Source: Sulfuricurvum sp.
Lineage (GTDB): Bacteria; Campylobacterota; Campylobacteria; Campylobacterales; Sulfurimonadaceae
Direction: 5' to 3'
Assembly (NCBI GenBank): GCA_030694265.1
Contig: JAUXYP010000006.1
Span: 186,001-250,000 of the forward strand
Length of the DNA: 64,000 bases
A model generated the notes under the pieces. That model saw only the letters and a list, made by a program, of their open reading frames with translations. It did not search any database and was not told the origin of the DNA. Every line of letters begins with the position of its first letter. Position 1 is the stretch's first letter. Both the position numbers and the translations under genes were made by a program. Below are positions 7,536 through 16,794 of this stretch, in pieces.

Positions 7536-10016
7536 ATGGATGAATTTGAAGAAATATTACAAGATTTTTTAGTTGAATCGTTTGAGTTAATCGAACAGCT
7601 TGACCAAGATTTAGTAGAGTTGGAAACGCGTCCGGATGATCTGGATTTACTTAACCGAATTTTCCGTGTTGCCCATACAATTAAAGGTGCCAGTTCATTT
7701 TTAAATTTTGATACGCTGACACATCTTACACACCACATGGAGAATATTCTTAATTTAGCGCGTCATGGGGATATTATCATTGATGCCGGAGTTATGGATG
7801 TTATTTTAGAGTCCATTGATTTAATGAAAGCATTATTGGTACGCATACGCGATACCCGTTCAGACAACGGATTAGATGTGAGTGCGTGTGTTGTCCGTTT
7901 GGATGCGGCTGTCAATGGTGACGCACCTGTTGTGGCAGCAGCCCCAGAGCCTGTTGCAGCTACTGCGGCTCTTGCAGATGAAGAAGAAGCTGATTATTCG
8001 GGGATGAGTGATGCTGAAGTTGAAGCAGAGATTGAGCGGTTATTGGCTCAAAAAAATGCAGAAGCCATTGCAAAACGTGCTGGAAGTGCTCCTGTTGTTG
8101 AAAAAAATGAAGAAGAAGCTGATTATTCGGGGATGAGCGATGCTGAAGTCGAAGCAGAGATTGAGCGGTTATTGGCTGAAAAAAATGCGGAAGCCATTGC
8201 AAAACGTGCCAATAAACAAAGTGAAGATACGGTTGCTGAGATACCAGCGGCAGCACCTGCTGCTGTGGTAGTTCCGACGCCTGAACCAACAACACAAGTA
8301 GCGCCGGTGGCGAAACCTGCAGCAGCGCCTGCTGCACCACGACGTGCTGAACCAAAAGAGGATGCTGATGCAAAGGGCGCAACCGTTGAGCAAACCATTC
8401 GTGTTGATGTCAAACGCCTTGACCATTTGATGAATTTGATCGGTGAGCTGGTGCTTGGTAAAAATCGTCTAATCAAAATTAACGATGATGTAGAAGAAAG
8501 GTATGAAGGAGAAGCCTTCCTCGAAGAACTCAATCAAGTCGTTTCGATTGTTTCATTGGTAACTACTGATTTGCAGATTGCCGTTATGAAAACGCGTATG
8601 TTGCCAATTGGGAAAGTGTTCAATAAATTCCCACGGATGATTCGAGATTTATCTAGAGAATTAAACAAAAAAATCGAGCTTGACATTGCAGGTGAAGATA
8701 CGGAATTGGATAAATCGATTGTTGAAGAGATTGGCGATCCATTGGTTCACATCATCCGAAATTCTTGTGACCACGGTATTGAAACGGGTGATGTACGTTT
8801 AGCAGCTGGAAAAGAAGAAGGCGGTACCATTCAACTTAAAGCGTATCATGAAGGGAACCATATCGTTATTCAAATTATCGATGATGGTAAAGGTCTTGAT
8901 ACAGACATGCTTAAATCAAAAGCAATAGAAAAAGGTCTTATAACTGAAAAAGAAGCGGATGGAATGACTGATAAAGAGGCTTATGGTCTTATCTTCCGTC
9001 CAGGTTTTTCAACAGCGGCACAAGTAACGAGCGTATCGGGACGTGGAGTGGGAATGGATGTTGTTAAAACCAATATCGAAAAACTCAATGGTATGATTGA
9101 CATTGACTCCGAATTGGGTCGTGGTACGTCTATGAAGCTCAAGATCCCGTTAACGCTTGCCATTATTCAAGCATTACTGGTTGGTGTACAAGAAGAATAT
9201 TATGCTATTCCTCTCGCATCCGTTTTGGAAACGGTTCGTATCAGCAAAGACGAGATTTATACGGTTGAGAATCGCTCTGTTATGCGTCTTCGTGATGAAG
9301 TCCTCTCATTGGTACATATTGGTGATATTTTCGAAGTTGAGCGCGTTTTTGATAACAGTGAGCATGCTTATGTTGTTGTTCTGGGGCTCGCCGAGAGTAA
9401 AATCGGACTTATCGTTGATACATTGATTGGACAAGAAGAGATTGTTATCAAATCCTTGGGTGAATATCTAAAAGGGATTGAAGGGATCGCTGGGGCTACT
9501 ATCCGAGGTGATGGTGGAGTAACTCTGATTGTGGATGTTGCAGCGCTTATGCAAATGGCAAAGTCGGTCAAATCAACAGTAGGCGATGAAAATAGCAGCG
9601 GTAAAAAATTGGGTGTTAAAAACAATGCAAGCGACTATTGTGTTATGATTGTTGATGATTCTAAAACGGATCGTACGATCATGAGAAAATCACTGGAACC
9701 TATGGGAATTACCCTTGTCGAAGCCGTCGATGGAATAGAAGCGATGAATATTCTGAAACAAGGCGATCATTTCTTTGATGCAATGTTGATAGACATCGAA
9801 ATGCCGCGTATGGATGGATATACACTGGCTGGAGAGATTAAGAAATATAATAAATATAAGAATCTTCCTCTGATCGCCGTCACATCACGTGCCGGTAAAG
9901 CAGATCGTATGCGTGGGGTAGAATCAGGAATGGTAGAGTACATCACCAAGCCGTATTCCTTTGATTATCTGATGAATGTTGTCAAACGTAATATTAAATT
10001 TAATGAGGGGCTGTAA
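7536..10016 (+). CDS. cheA: Chemotaxis histidine kinase CheA with C-terminal receiver (CheA-Y)
   Basis: CheA is the central chemotaxis kinase. The HPt domain (1-105) carries the phospho-His H47 in VAHTIKGASS. The usual P2 domain is replaced by an Ala/Pro/Glu-rich linker (~130-285) containing a 43-residue-period duplication. P3 dimerisation starts near 286. The ATPase domain has N-box HIIRNSCDHG (~405), G1 DDGKGLD and G2 GRGVGMD. A CheW-like P5 follows (~530-660). The receiver (~700-826) has D753 in LIDIEMPRMDG and a Lys in TKPYS. The CheA-receiver fusion is normal for this phylum. It sits between cheV and cheW. Confidence 0.96.
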   Translation: MDEFEEILQDFLVESFELIEQLDQDLVELETRPDDLDLLNRIFRVAHTIKGASSFLNFDTLTHLTHHMENILNLARHGDIIIDAGVMDVILESIDLMKALLVRIRDTRSDNGLDVSACVVRLDAAVNGDAPVVAAAPEPVAATAALADEEEADYSGMSDAEVEAEIERLLAQKNAEAIAKRAGSAPVVEKNEEEADYSGMSDAEVEAEIERLLAEKNAEAIAKRANKQSEDTVAEIPAAAPAAVVVPTPEPTTQVAPVAKPAAAPAAPRRAEPKEDADAKGATVEQTIRVDVKRLDHLMNLIGELVLGKNRLIKINDDVEERYEGEAFLEELNQVVSIVSLVTTDLQIAVMKTRMLPIGKVFNKFPRMIRDLSRELNKKIELDIAGEDTELDKSIVEEIGDPLVHIIRNSCDHGIETGDVRLAAGKEEGGTIQLKAYHEGNHIVIQIIDDGKGLDTDMLKSKAIEKGLITEKEADGMTDKEAYGLIFRPGFSTAAQVTSVSGRGVGMDVVKTNIEKLNGMIDIDSELGRGTSMKLKIPLTLAIIQALLVGVQEEYYAIPLASVLETVRISKDEIYTVENRSVMRLRDEVLSLVHIGDIFEVERVFDNSEHAYVVVLGLAESKIGLIVDTLIGQEEIVIKSLGEYLKGIEGIAGATIRGDGGVTLIVDVAALMQMAKSVKSTVGDENSSGKKLGVKNNASDYCVMIVDDSKTDRTIMRKSLEPMGITLVEAVDGIEAMNILKQGDHFFDAMLIDIEMPRMDGYTLAGEIKKYNKYKNLPLIAVTSRAGKADRMRGVESGMVEYITKPYSFDYLMNVVKRNIKFNEGL
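7978..8209 (+). repeat. Tandem 103-bp duplication within cheA linker
   Basis: Two copies, 7978-8080 and 8107-8209, lie at a 129-bp period in frame. By eye they differ at 4 of 103 positions, and most changes are synonymous or conservative. Each encodes an acidic helix with DYSGMSDAEVEAEIERLL followed by NAEAIAKRA. The 26-bp spacer encodes an Ala/Pro/Val-rich stretch. Confidence 0.95.
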
Positions 10017-10018
10017 CT

Positions 10019-10513
10019 ATGAGTAATCAATTGCAACAAGTTATTAATAAGCAAAACAATGCGCTCATAGGTGATGAGAGTAAGATTGATGATGTTGTTC
10101 AGCTGGTTGGCTTCATTGTTGGTGAAGAAGAGTTTGCGATACCAATTTTGAGCATACAAGAGATTATTAAACCGATTAGCTGTACGAGAGTGCCGCAAAC
10201 GCCAACGTATATTTTGGGTGTCTTCAATCTACGTGGCTCTGTTATTCCATTGATCGATTTACGGGCTCGTTTTGGATTAACGCCACAAAAACATACAGAT
10301 GAAACTCGATTCATTGTTATGAAAAGCGGCGACGATGTGGCAGGGTTTGTGATAGATCGTCTAACAGAAGCCATTCGAATGCCTAAAAAAGATATTGGTC
10401 CTGCCCCTGAGACGGTTTCAGAAGCGGAGACCATGATTGATGGGGTTGGTAAGCAATCTGATCGTATCGTAACTATTTTAAAAGTACACAAACTATTAGA
10501 ACGTAATTTTTAA
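10019..10513 (+). CDS. cheW: Chemotaxis coupling protein CheW
   Basis: CheW links methyl-accepting receptors to CheA in the polar signalling array. The 164-residue protein has about 35 extra N-terminal residues before the CheW fold, which starts around QLVGFIVGEEEFAIPI. The motif GVFNLRGSVIPLIDLR is typical of the family. It starts 2 nt after the cheA stop, so it is co-translated with cheV and cheA. Confidence 0.95.
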   Translation: MSNQLQQVINKQNNALIGDESKIDDVVQLVGFIVGEEEFAIPILSIQEIIKPISCTRVPQTPTYILGVFNLRGSVIPLIDLRARFGLTPQKHTDETRFIVMKSGDDVAGFVIDRLTEAIRMPKKDIGPAPETVSEAETMIDGVGKQSDRIVTILKVHKLLERNF

Positions 10514-10535
10514 TATACCCTTGATTCATTTGTGG

Positions 10536-10541
10536 CACAAT
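10536..10541 (+). promoter_or_regulatory. -10-like element just upstream of pepP start
   Basis: CACAAT lies exactly 7 nt before ATG 10549, so a transcript from it would begin at or next to the start codon. No Shine-Dalgarno sequence is visible. The layout closely matches that of cmoA. Confidence 0.4.
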
Positions 10542-10548
10542 GTCACTT

Positions 10549-11862
10549 ATGAATGAAATACATTATGAATCAAGACGCCAAAAACTGCTAAGTTCTGTCG
10601 AAGAAGGGGTGATTATTCTCACTTCGGCATCCCCGCAAACTCGCTCGAATGACACCGAATATCCCTACCGACAAAACAGTAACTTTTATTATATGTGCGG
10701 TTTTAAAGAGGACAATGCACTGCTAGTATTAGTTAAAAGTAAAGAATTTTCAAAAAGTATTCTATTTGTAGAACCCTACAATGAAGAGCATGCTCTTTGG
10801 AACGGCTCACGATTGGGAGTTGAAAAGGCATTAGCGTCTTATAATGTAGATGAAGTATACGATATTCATACGTATTCGCTATTAATCAAAGAAATTTTAC
10901 GTGATCATATCGCTTTGTATATTGACTTATTTGATGACTCTTTATGGATTTTACAGGCCAAAAAATGTGCCAAAGAACTGCATGAAACCCGTGGAGTGAA
11001 GCGTCATATTAGAACTATATATGATGTAACGCATTTGATTCGTACTCTTAGATTGATTAAAAGCCACGAAGAAATTTTAGAAATAAAAAAAGCAATTGAG
11101 TTGACCGCAAAAGCACATCATAAAGCGATGCAAATATCAAAAGCAGGGATGCATGAATATGAGCTTCAAGCGCATATGAGTTATGTATTTCAATCAAATG
11201 GTGCGCAAGCTGAATCCTATGAAGCGATTGTAGCAGGGGGTAACAATGCCAATACCCTTCATTACATTAACAATCGTGATGTACTGAGAGATGGGGATTT
11301 AGTATTGATTGATGCGGCATGCGAGTGGGAATTGTATGCCAGTGATATTACGAGAACCTTCCCAGTCAATGGAAAGTTTAGCGAGGCACAGCGAGAAGTA
11401 TATGAAAAAGTTTTGGATGTACAATTACGTGTGATTGAAGCCATGAAACCAGGGGTAAAGCGTGATTGGTTGCAGCACTATAGTGAAGAGCTATTATGTC
11501 AGGTTTTGATCGATTTAGGCATTTTAAGTGGTGATTGTAAAATACTTATGGAATCCAAAGCGCATAAAAAATATGCTCCACACGGAATAGGGCACTGGAT
11601 GGGGTTGGATGTACACGATCCGTGTCCTTATGTAGACGATGAGGGTGAAAGCCTTTCTTTTGTTTCAGGGATGGTGATGACGATTGAACCGGGTATTTAT
11701 ATACGAGCCGATGATGAAACAGTAGACGAAAAGTACCGAGGGATCGGTATTCGTATCGAGGATGATATTTTGATTACCGAAATGGGATACGAGAACCTTT
11801 CGACTGCAATCGTTAAAAGCGTAGCAGAGATAGAGGCTATGTGTAGGAGTTACGTGTTATAG
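10549..11862 (+). CDS. pepP: Xaa-Pro aminopeptidase (M24B)
   Basis: This cytoplasmic metallopeptidase removes N-terminal residues preceding proline. The N-terminal domain begins with YESRRQKLL and includes the PYRQNSNFYYMCG pattern. The pita-bread catalytic domain holds the metal ligands: Asp residues in LIDAACEWELYASDITR, His in PHGIGHWMGLDVHD, Glu in TIEPGIY, and Glu in GIRIEDD. I prefer ATG 10549 (437 residues) over ATG 10540 because a -10-like hexamer overlaps the earlier codon. Neither start has a ribosome-binding site. The last 13 nt overlap a convergent gene. Confidence 0.92.
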   Translation: MNEIHYESRRQKLLSSVEEGVIILTSASPQTRSNDTEYPYRQNSNFYYMCGFKEDNALLVLVKSKEFSKSILFVEPYNEEHALWNGSRLGVEKALASYNVDEVYDIHTYSLLIKEILRDHIALYIDLFDDSLWILQAKKCAKELHETRGVKRHIRTIYDVTHLIRTLRLIKSHEEILEIKKAIELTAKAHHKAMQISKAGMHEYELQAHMSYVFQSNGAQAESYEAIVAGGNNANTLHYINNRDVLRDGDLVLIDAACEWELYASDITRTFPVNGKFSEAQREVYEKVLDVQLRVIEAMKPGVKRDWLQHYSEELLCQVLIDLGILSGDCKILMESKAHKKYAPHGIGHWMGLDVHDPCPYVDDEGESLSFVSGMVMTIEPGIYIRADDETVDEKYRGIGIRIEDDILITEMGYENLSTAIVKSVAEIEAMCRSYVL

Positions 11863-12281
11863 CTATAGCTCCAACCGCTGAGGCCGTCTTTGGCTTCTTG
11901 AAAATCTTCTGATTCCCCTAAAAAATCAATAATGTGTAAGAGTGTCCAAGGAATGGTATTGGCCTCTGCATCGTCAATCAAGTGGCGAGGCATAGGTGTA
12001 TCTTGAGATGTCATGGCGAAGGCTATTCGTTCGCGGTTGTTGAGTACATGTTTCATATCCGTAATATTGTAATCGAAACAGAATTTTTCAAGTAATTGCT
12101 CTTTGATGGCATCGGGGATAAGTTCGGCAGTATTCAAGATGATCGTAAAATGCAGCGAGGGATCACGTTCGCTTTGCAACGAAGGAGCTGCCATCATGAT
12201 GAAATCGACTTTCTCCAATAAGGTTTGGATCTCATTATGCGAGAGATAGGTATTAATTTTAAGGGGTTTGATTTCAGTCAT
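11850..12281 (-). CDS. Uncharacterised 143-residue protein
   Basis: I do not recognise this gene. It encodes a soluble, slightly acidic protein without signal peptide, membrane segment, Cys cluster or clear motif. Its start overlaps the stop of the upstream gene by 1 nt (TAATG), so the two are probably translationally coupled. Its 3' end overlaps pepP by 13 nt in convergent orientation. The coupling and full-length open frame support a real gene. Confidence 0.65.
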   Translation of the reverse strand: MTEIKPLKINTYLSHNEIQTLLEKVDFIMMAAPSLQSERDPSLHFTIILNTAELIPDAIKEQLLEKFCFDYNITDMKHVLNNRERIAFAMTSQDTPMPRHLIDDAEANTIPWTLLHIIDFLGESEDFQEAKDGLSGWSYSYNT

Positions 12282-12769
12282 TATTGATTCCCGTTGAAGA
12301 TGTTGGTGATCAATGTAGTCATCCCTATATGGAGATTATAATTGCTAATCGGAAAGTCAATCGATTCGTCGCTCAAGTTAACCGTGTAGGTACTCAAATA
12401 AGTTCCCAATATTTCTAAGTCAATAGGCAAATAGGCAGCGGCACGTTCAGGAGCATATCTAGTACGCATCAGTTTTTCGGCAGTATTACTCTTTGCCAGT
12501 GTAAAAGCAAGGGTTTTAACGCTCATCAAGTCACACCATCGCAAAAAGAGTTCCATAGTTAATGCGTCCACCGGATTTCCCTCTGGAGTAAAAAGAAGGT
12601 TTTGTTCTCGCAATGGGATCAAGACGCTCAAAATAGCTTCGCAGTAAGGAAGTGTCTTTTGTTGCCAAAACGGGGCTTCGTCACTACGTTCAATGGCCGC
12701 TTTGATAGCGCCCAAAATTGCGGGGGCCTCACCTGATTGGAGAAGTGTAGACATAGAGTGTAATTTCAT
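12281..12769 (-). CDS. Uncharacterised 162-residue protein
   Basis: I do not recognise this gene. The protein appears largely helical, with an internal segment APFWQQKTLPYCEAILSVL that faintly recalls the all-alpha region of conjugative coupling ATPases. There is no P-loop and that resemblance is weak. It starts 69 nt from the divergent DUF445 gene. ATG 12769 lacks a clear ribosome site, and a second Met at 12754 is possible. It is coupled to the downstream 143-residue gene. Confidence 0.6.
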   Translation of the reverse strand: MKLHSMSTLLQSGEAPAILGAIKAAIERSDEAPFWQQKTLPYCEAILSVLIPLREQNLLFTPEGNPVDALTMELFLRWCDLMSVKTLAFTLAKSNTAEKLMRTRYAPERAAAYLPIDLEILGTYLSTYTVNLSDESIDFPISNYNLHIGMTTLITNIFNGNQ

Positions 12770-12801
12770 AAGGGATCTTTTTTACAGAACAATAACCTTT
12801 T

Positions 12802-12814
12802 TTGTATAATACAA
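12802..12814. promoter_or_regulatory. Symmetric bidirectional -10 element
   Basis: The 13-bp palindrome TTGTATAATACAA contains TATAAT on the plus strand (12805-12810) and TATTAT on the minus strand (12806-12811). It lies in the 69-nt gap between divergent genes and can drive both. The plus transcript would have a leader of about 22 nt with AGAAGGAG. Confidence 0.6.
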
Positions 12815-12838
12815 GCATTAATAGAAGGAGTTGCCAAA

Positions 12839-13537
12839 ATGGATAAAGGATGGAGTACAAACATCATTGCACTTGGATGTGTAGGCGGATCGTATTTACT
12901 AGAAGGACAGCTTGCCGGTGCAGTCCGAAATGCCGGATTATTTGCCCTTTCCGGTGCGATCACAAATCAATTAGCCATACATATGCTCTTTGAAAAAGTT
13001 CCTTTTTTGTACGGTTCAGGAATTATATTGGATCAATTTGAATCGATACGAGAAGCACTGAAGACATTGATAATGGAACAGTTCTTCAGTCCTGAGAAGA
13101 TTGAAGCGTTTGTTCAGTCTCAAGAGCGTTCGATAGACTTAACTCCCATTATTCAACAGACTGATTTTACCCCTGCCTATGACGCTTTAGTATTAAGTGT
13201 TATGGAGTCGCCTATGGGAGGAATGTTGGGAATGTTTGGTGGAGAGACATTGATTGCAAAGCTCAAAGACCCGTTTATAGAGAAGATTAAACTTTCAACC
13301 ATACAAATAGCACAAAGCGACTCTTTTATGAATGCATTAAATACTCACATGCATCAAGGAAGTTCCACGTTAACACAGACGATTGGTGAGATTGTCGAAT
13401 CACGTCTTGCTGAGCTTACTCCGCTGATGGTTAAAGAGATGCTGTACTCTCTTATGAGAGAGCATTTAGGATGGCTTGTTGTATGGGGCGGAGTGTTTGG
13501 TGGTGCGATAGGGATAGTGTCAGCGTTCTTAGTATAA
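12839..13537 (+). CDS. DUF445 family membrane protein
   Basis: This 232-residue protein has hydrophobic segments near both ends (about 8-40 and 212-232) with a soluble middle, so it is probably anchored in the inner membrane. The segment NQLAIHMLFEKVPFLYGSG (about 42-60) is the family hallmark, in which a TNxLA motif is followed by a conserved Pro/Gly region. The function of the family is not established. AGAAGGAG 8 nt before the ATG and a TATAAT upstream support the start. Confidence 0.8.
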   Translation: MDKGWSTNIIALGCVGGSYLLEGQLAGAVRNAGLFALSGAITNQLAIHMLFEKVPFLYGSGIILDQFESIREALKTLIMEQFFSPEKIEAFVQSQERSIDLTPIIQQTDFTPAYDALVLSVMESPMGGMLGMFGGETLIAKLKDPFIEKIKLSTIQIAQSDSFMNALNTHMHQGSSTLTQTIGEIVESRLAELTPLMVKEMLYSLMREHLGWLVVWGGVFGGAIGIVSAFLV

Positions 13538-13555
13538 GTAAATTTATTTAAAAGA

Positions 13556-13576
13556 CTTGACAATAAGTGACTCAAA
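13556..13576 (+). promoter_or_regulatory. HAIR-like HspR operator over the clpB promoter
   Basis: The sequence reads CTTGACA, 7 nt, then ACTCAAA. The HspR-associated inverted repeat consensus is CTTGAGT-N7-ACTCAAG, so 5 of 7 positions match on the left and 6 of 7 on the right with exact spacing. It covers the -35 box and spacer, where a bound repressor would block polymerase. HspR control of clpB is known in Helicobacter and Campylobacter. Confidence 0.65.
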
Positions 13577-13586
13577 GTATTATAAT
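13557..13586 (+). promoter_or_regulatory. Sigma70-type promoter of clpB
   Basis: TTGACA (13557-13562) and TATAAT (13581-13586) are separated by 18 bp. This is the best -35/-10 pair I see in the window, 30 nt before the clpB ATG. Campylobacterota lack sigma32, so control of the heat-shock gene is expected to come from a repressor. Confidence 0.8.
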
Positions 13587-13615
13587 TCTCTCAACTCAAT
13601 TAGAAGGAAACTATT

Positions 13616-16192
13616 ATGCAAAATATTTTTGAAAAACTAACCCATCAAATGACAGAGATGATCGAGTCATCGATCTCTTTGGCGCTGCACACTAAAAACA
13701 GCGAGGTAGAACCTATCCATTTTTTGTGGGCATTATTGGCGAACAGTAACTCACCGCTTAATCAGATGCTTACGAAAATGAGTATCGATAAGACGGCTAT
13801 TGAATTGGATGTTAAAAGTGCTGCATCAAAACTACCTACCTCTTCAAATGTGACTAAAGAGAGCATTCGTCTGTCTCGAAATTTTACGCATTCACTTGAA
13901 GTGAGTTCTGGAGAGATGGCTAAAAACGGTGACACCTTTTTGGCGGTTGATACCTATATTGTTGCCAATTTAAACAATGATCCTTTTAAATCGATAGTCG
14001 GAAAATATGTTGATTTAAGGGAACTTGCAAAAACATTTGAGGCATCACGCGCAGGTCAAAAAATAGAGTCCCAAACTGCGGATGAAAATCTCGAGGCATT
14101 GTCGAAATACGGTATTGATTTAACTCGTGAGGCCGTTGAAGGCAAACTTTCACCGGTTATCGGACGGGATGAAGAGATCAGCCGCATGATGCAGATTTTA
14201 ATACGCAAGACAAAAAATAATCCAATCCTTTTGGGTGAACCTGGGGTCGGTAAAACGGCATTGGTAGAGGGACTCGCACAGCGTATTATTAATAAAGAGG
14301 TTCCTTTAAGCCTGCAGAATAAGAAAGTGATTGCGTTAGATATGAGTGCCCTTATCGCAGGTGCGAAATATCGCGGAGAGTTTGAAGATCGTCTTAAGGC
14401 CGTTATTGATGAAGTCAAGAGAAGTGCCAATATCATTCTCTTTATTGATGAAATTCATACTATCGTTGGTGCGGGAGCGTCAGAGGGGTCTATGGATGCG
14501 GCTAATATCCTAAAGCCGGCACTCGCACGTGGTGAGTTGCATACTATCGGTGCGACAACGCTCAAAGAGTATCGTAAATACTTTGAAAAAGATACCGCAT
14601 TACAGCGCCGTTTTCAACCAGTACACGTTGAAGAACCAAGTGTTAATCAAACATTACAGATTTTACGTGGGCTTAAAGAGCGTCTTGAAGCACACCATAG
14701 TATAAGCATCGCTGATTCAGCATTGGTTGCGGCAGCAAAACTCTCCGATCGTTATATCAGTGATCGATTTTTACCGGATAAAGCGATTGATTTGATTGAT
14801 GAAGCGGCTGCAGAATTGCGTATGCAAATCGAGTCTGAGCCTAACGCTCTTGCCAGCGTAAAACGTCGTATGACACAGCTTCAAGTCGAAAAAGAAGCAT
14901 TAAAGATGGAAGAGAGCGTTGCAAACACCAAACGTCTCGAAGAAATCGTCAAAGAACTCGCGGATGTGAGTGAAGAGCGCCGAAATCTTGAAACGCAGTT
15001 TGAACATGAAAAAGCGGAATTCGATCGCGTTTCAAAAATCAAACGTGAGATCGAATCCAAACGACGTGAAGCCGAAAATGCGCAACAGCAAGGTGATTTT
15101 GCGAAAGTAGCCGAAATTACTCATGGCCAAATCCCAAAACTCGAAGAGGAAGAAGATCAGCTCAAAGAGAAATGGAAGATCATGCAGTCTCAGGGGACGT
15201 TGCTCAAAAACAGCGTTGATGAAGCATCCATTGCAGGGGTTGTAAGTCGTTGGACGAAAATTCCTGTTAATAAAATGCTTCAGGGGGAAAAAGAAAAAAT
15301 CTTGCACATCGAGGAAGAACTGAACCGTGATGTTGTAGGGCAAGAAAAAGCAACTCATGCAGTAGCGCGTGCGATCAAACGTAACAAAGCCGGCCTATCA
15401 GATAAAAGCCGTCCAATAGGTTCGTTTTTGTTTCTCGGACCAACCGGTGTTGGAAAGACTCAGACAGCGAAAACATTGGCAAAATTTTTGTTTGACAGCA
15501 GTGAGTCGATGATCCGTATTGATATGTCCGAATACATGGAAAAACATGCGGTATCACGACTCGTCGGGGCTCCTCCTGGATACGTAGGATTTGATGAGGG
15601 CGGACAGCTCACCGAAGCAGTACGTCGCAAGCCTTACAGTGTTATTTTATTTGATGAGGTCGAAAAAGCGCATCCCGATGTTTTCAATGTGTTGCTTCAA
15701 GTGCTTGATGATGGACGCTTAACGGACAACAAGGGTGTAGTAGTAGATTTTACCAATACTATCATTATCTTGACCTCTAACATCGCCAGCGATAAGATTA
15801 TGGCACATCATGGAGAGAGTGGTTTGGAAGAGATGGTATTGGGTGAATTACGACAGCACTTTAAACCGGAATTTTTGAATCGTTTAGATGATGTGGTCGT
15901 CTTTAATCCACTGGGAGAGAGTCAAATTCTCAGTATTGTTGATTTGTTCTTTGCTGACATTATGGCGAAAGTAGAAGAACGCAATATTACACTGTCTCTG
16001 ACGGATGCTGCAAAACGTCACATTGCTGAAGCTGGATTTGACCCTGTCTATGGTGCGCGTCCATTGAAGCGTGCATTGTACGAGATTGTTGAAGATCGTT
16101 TGGCAGATTTGATACTTGGAGGTGAAGTAATTGAGGGTTCATCTGTGGCTTTTGACACGATAGGTGATGAGATTAGTGTTACTGTGTCATAA
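13616..16192 (+). CDS. clpB: Chaperone disaggregase ClpB
   Basis: ClpB is the AAA+ disaggregase that rescues heat-damaged proteins together with DnaK. Its 858 residues are the usual full length. In order there is a Clp_N domain (1-145), NBD1 with Walker A GEPGVGKT (~206), a coiled-coil middle domain (~405-530), and NBD2 with Walker A GPTGVGKT (~607), followed by the small C-terminal domain. AGAAGGAAACT precedes the ATG. The promoter upstream carries a HAIR-like repressor site, consistent with heat-shock induction. Confidence 0.97.
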   Translation: MQNIFEKLTHQMTEMIESSISLALHTKNSEVEPIHFLWALLANSNSPLNQMLTKMSIDKTAIELDVKSAASKLPTSSNVTKESIRLSRNFTHSLEVSSGEMAKNGDTFLAVDTYIVANLNNDPFKSIVGKYVDLRELAKTFEASRAGQKIESQTADENLEALSKYGIDLTREAVEGKLSPVIGRDEEISRMMQILIRKTKNNPILLGEPGVGKTALVEGLAQRIINKEVPLSLQNKKVIALDMSALIAGAKYRGEFEDRLKAVIDEVKRSANIILFIDEIHTIVGAGASEGSMDAANILKPALARGELHTIGATTLKEYRKYFEKDTALQRRFQPVHVEEPSVNQTLQILRGLKERLEAHHSISIADSALVAAAKLSDRYISDRFLPDKAIDLIDEAAAELRMQIESEPNALASVKRRMTQLQVEKEALKMEESVANTKRLEEIVKELADVSEERRNLETQFEHEKAEFDRVSKIKREIESKRREAENAQQQGDFAKVAEITHGQIPKLEEEEDQLKEKWKIMQSQGTLLKNSVDEASIAGVVSRWTKIPVNKMLQGEKEKILHIEEELNRDVVGQEKATHAVARAIKRNKAGLSDKSRPIGSFLFLGPTGVGKTQTAKTLAKFLFDSSESMIRIDMSEYMEKHAVSRLVGAPPGYVGFDEGGQLTEAVRRKPYSVILFDEVEKAHPDVFNVLLQVLDDGRLTDNKGVVVDFTNTIIILTSNIASDKIMAHHGESGLEEMVLGELRQHFKPEFLNRLDDVVVFNPLGESQILSIVDLFFADIMAKVEERNITLSLTDAAKRHIAEAGFDPVYGARPLKRALYEIVEDRLADLILGGEVIEGSSVAFDTIGDEISVTVS

Positions 16193-16199
16193 TCGCTTT

Positions 16200-16556
16200 A
16201 TGAAAAAACTAACGATTCTTTGTTTTATGCTGTTTTTACCTCTATTTGGATGTACAGGGGATTGCATGACGTGCCATCCAGCATTGCTTAAAAATATCGA
16301 TTTTGACAAACGTCACAAGCCAATGACGACGTGTATTAAATGTCACTCTGCTAACCCTGCAAAAATGGCGGATTGCGGGAGTGATTGTTTTGCTTGTCAC
16401 CCTGTAGCAAAAATCGAAGGGGTGCATGTAAAAGAACACGCTGTTATTCGTGAATGTCGTGACTGTCATATGAAGATGAAAACAACGCTTGGATTGGACA
16501 CGATGCCGCAAGGGCAATCTTCTGCGCCTACGCTTCGAGATTTTTTGAAGCATTAG
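16200..16556 (+). CDS. Small tetraheme c-type cytochrome, probable lipoprotein
   Basis: This 118-residue protein has four heme-binding CxxCH motifs: CMTCH (22-26), CIKCH (45-49), CFACH (63-67) and CRDCH (86-90). The N-terminus is a signal sequence with a lipobox-like LFGC at 15-18, so it is probably a periplasmic lipid-anchored electron carrier. I place the start at ATG 16200, which gives a standard signal peptide. An in-frame ATG at 16164 would overlap clpB and add 12 unsuitable residues. It starts 7 nt after clpB but is unlikely to be functionally linked to it. The electron partner is unknown. Confidence 0.85.
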   Translation: MKKLTILCFMLFLPLFGCTGDCMTCHPALLKNIDFDKRHKPMTTCIKCHSANPAKMADCGSDCFACHPVAKIEGVHVKEHAVIRECRDCHMKMKTTLGLDTMPQGQSSAPTLRDFLKH

Positions 16557-16607
16557 GTGTATAAAACTTCAAGCTTGTATGAAACTTAATGGCACTTTAA
16601 GTAAGAT

Positions 16608-16635
16608 TTGACTACCATTGCGGCTAAAATATAAC
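16608..16635 (+). promoter_or_regulatory. Probable promoter of rpmH cluster
   Basis: TTGACT (16608-16613) and TATAAC (16630-16635) are separated by 16 bp, in the 92-nt gap before rpmH. It would drive the rpmH-rnpA-yidD-yidC-jag-mnmE-ruvX unit. Confidence 0.5.
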
Positions 16636-16648
16636 AAGGGGAATGGTA

Positions 16649-16783
16649 ATGAAAAGAACATACCAACCACATAATACACCACGTAAGCGTACACATGGTT
16701 TCCGTTTACGTATGTCTACAAAGAATGGTCGCCGAGTTATCAATGCTCGTCGTGCTAAAGGCAGAAGCAGATTGGCTGTATAA
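16649..16783 (+). CDS. rpmH: 50S ribosomal protein L34
   Basis: The 44-residue basic protein starts [18 protein letters not shown] and ends RLAV, the classic L34 sequence of the large ribosomal subunit. AAGGGGAATGGTA precedes the ATG. It heads the conserved rpmH-rnpA-yidD-yidC order, 11 nt before rnpA. Confidence 0.97.
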   Translation: MKRTYQPHNTPRKRTHGFRLRMSTKNGRRVINARRAKGRSRLAV

Positions 16784-16794
16784 ACGGCTTTTCT

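Noticed and set aside
7960-8533. Several long frames antisense to the cheA linker
   Set aside because: They result from the GC-rich, Ala/Glu-rich repetitive codons of cheA and have no independent support.
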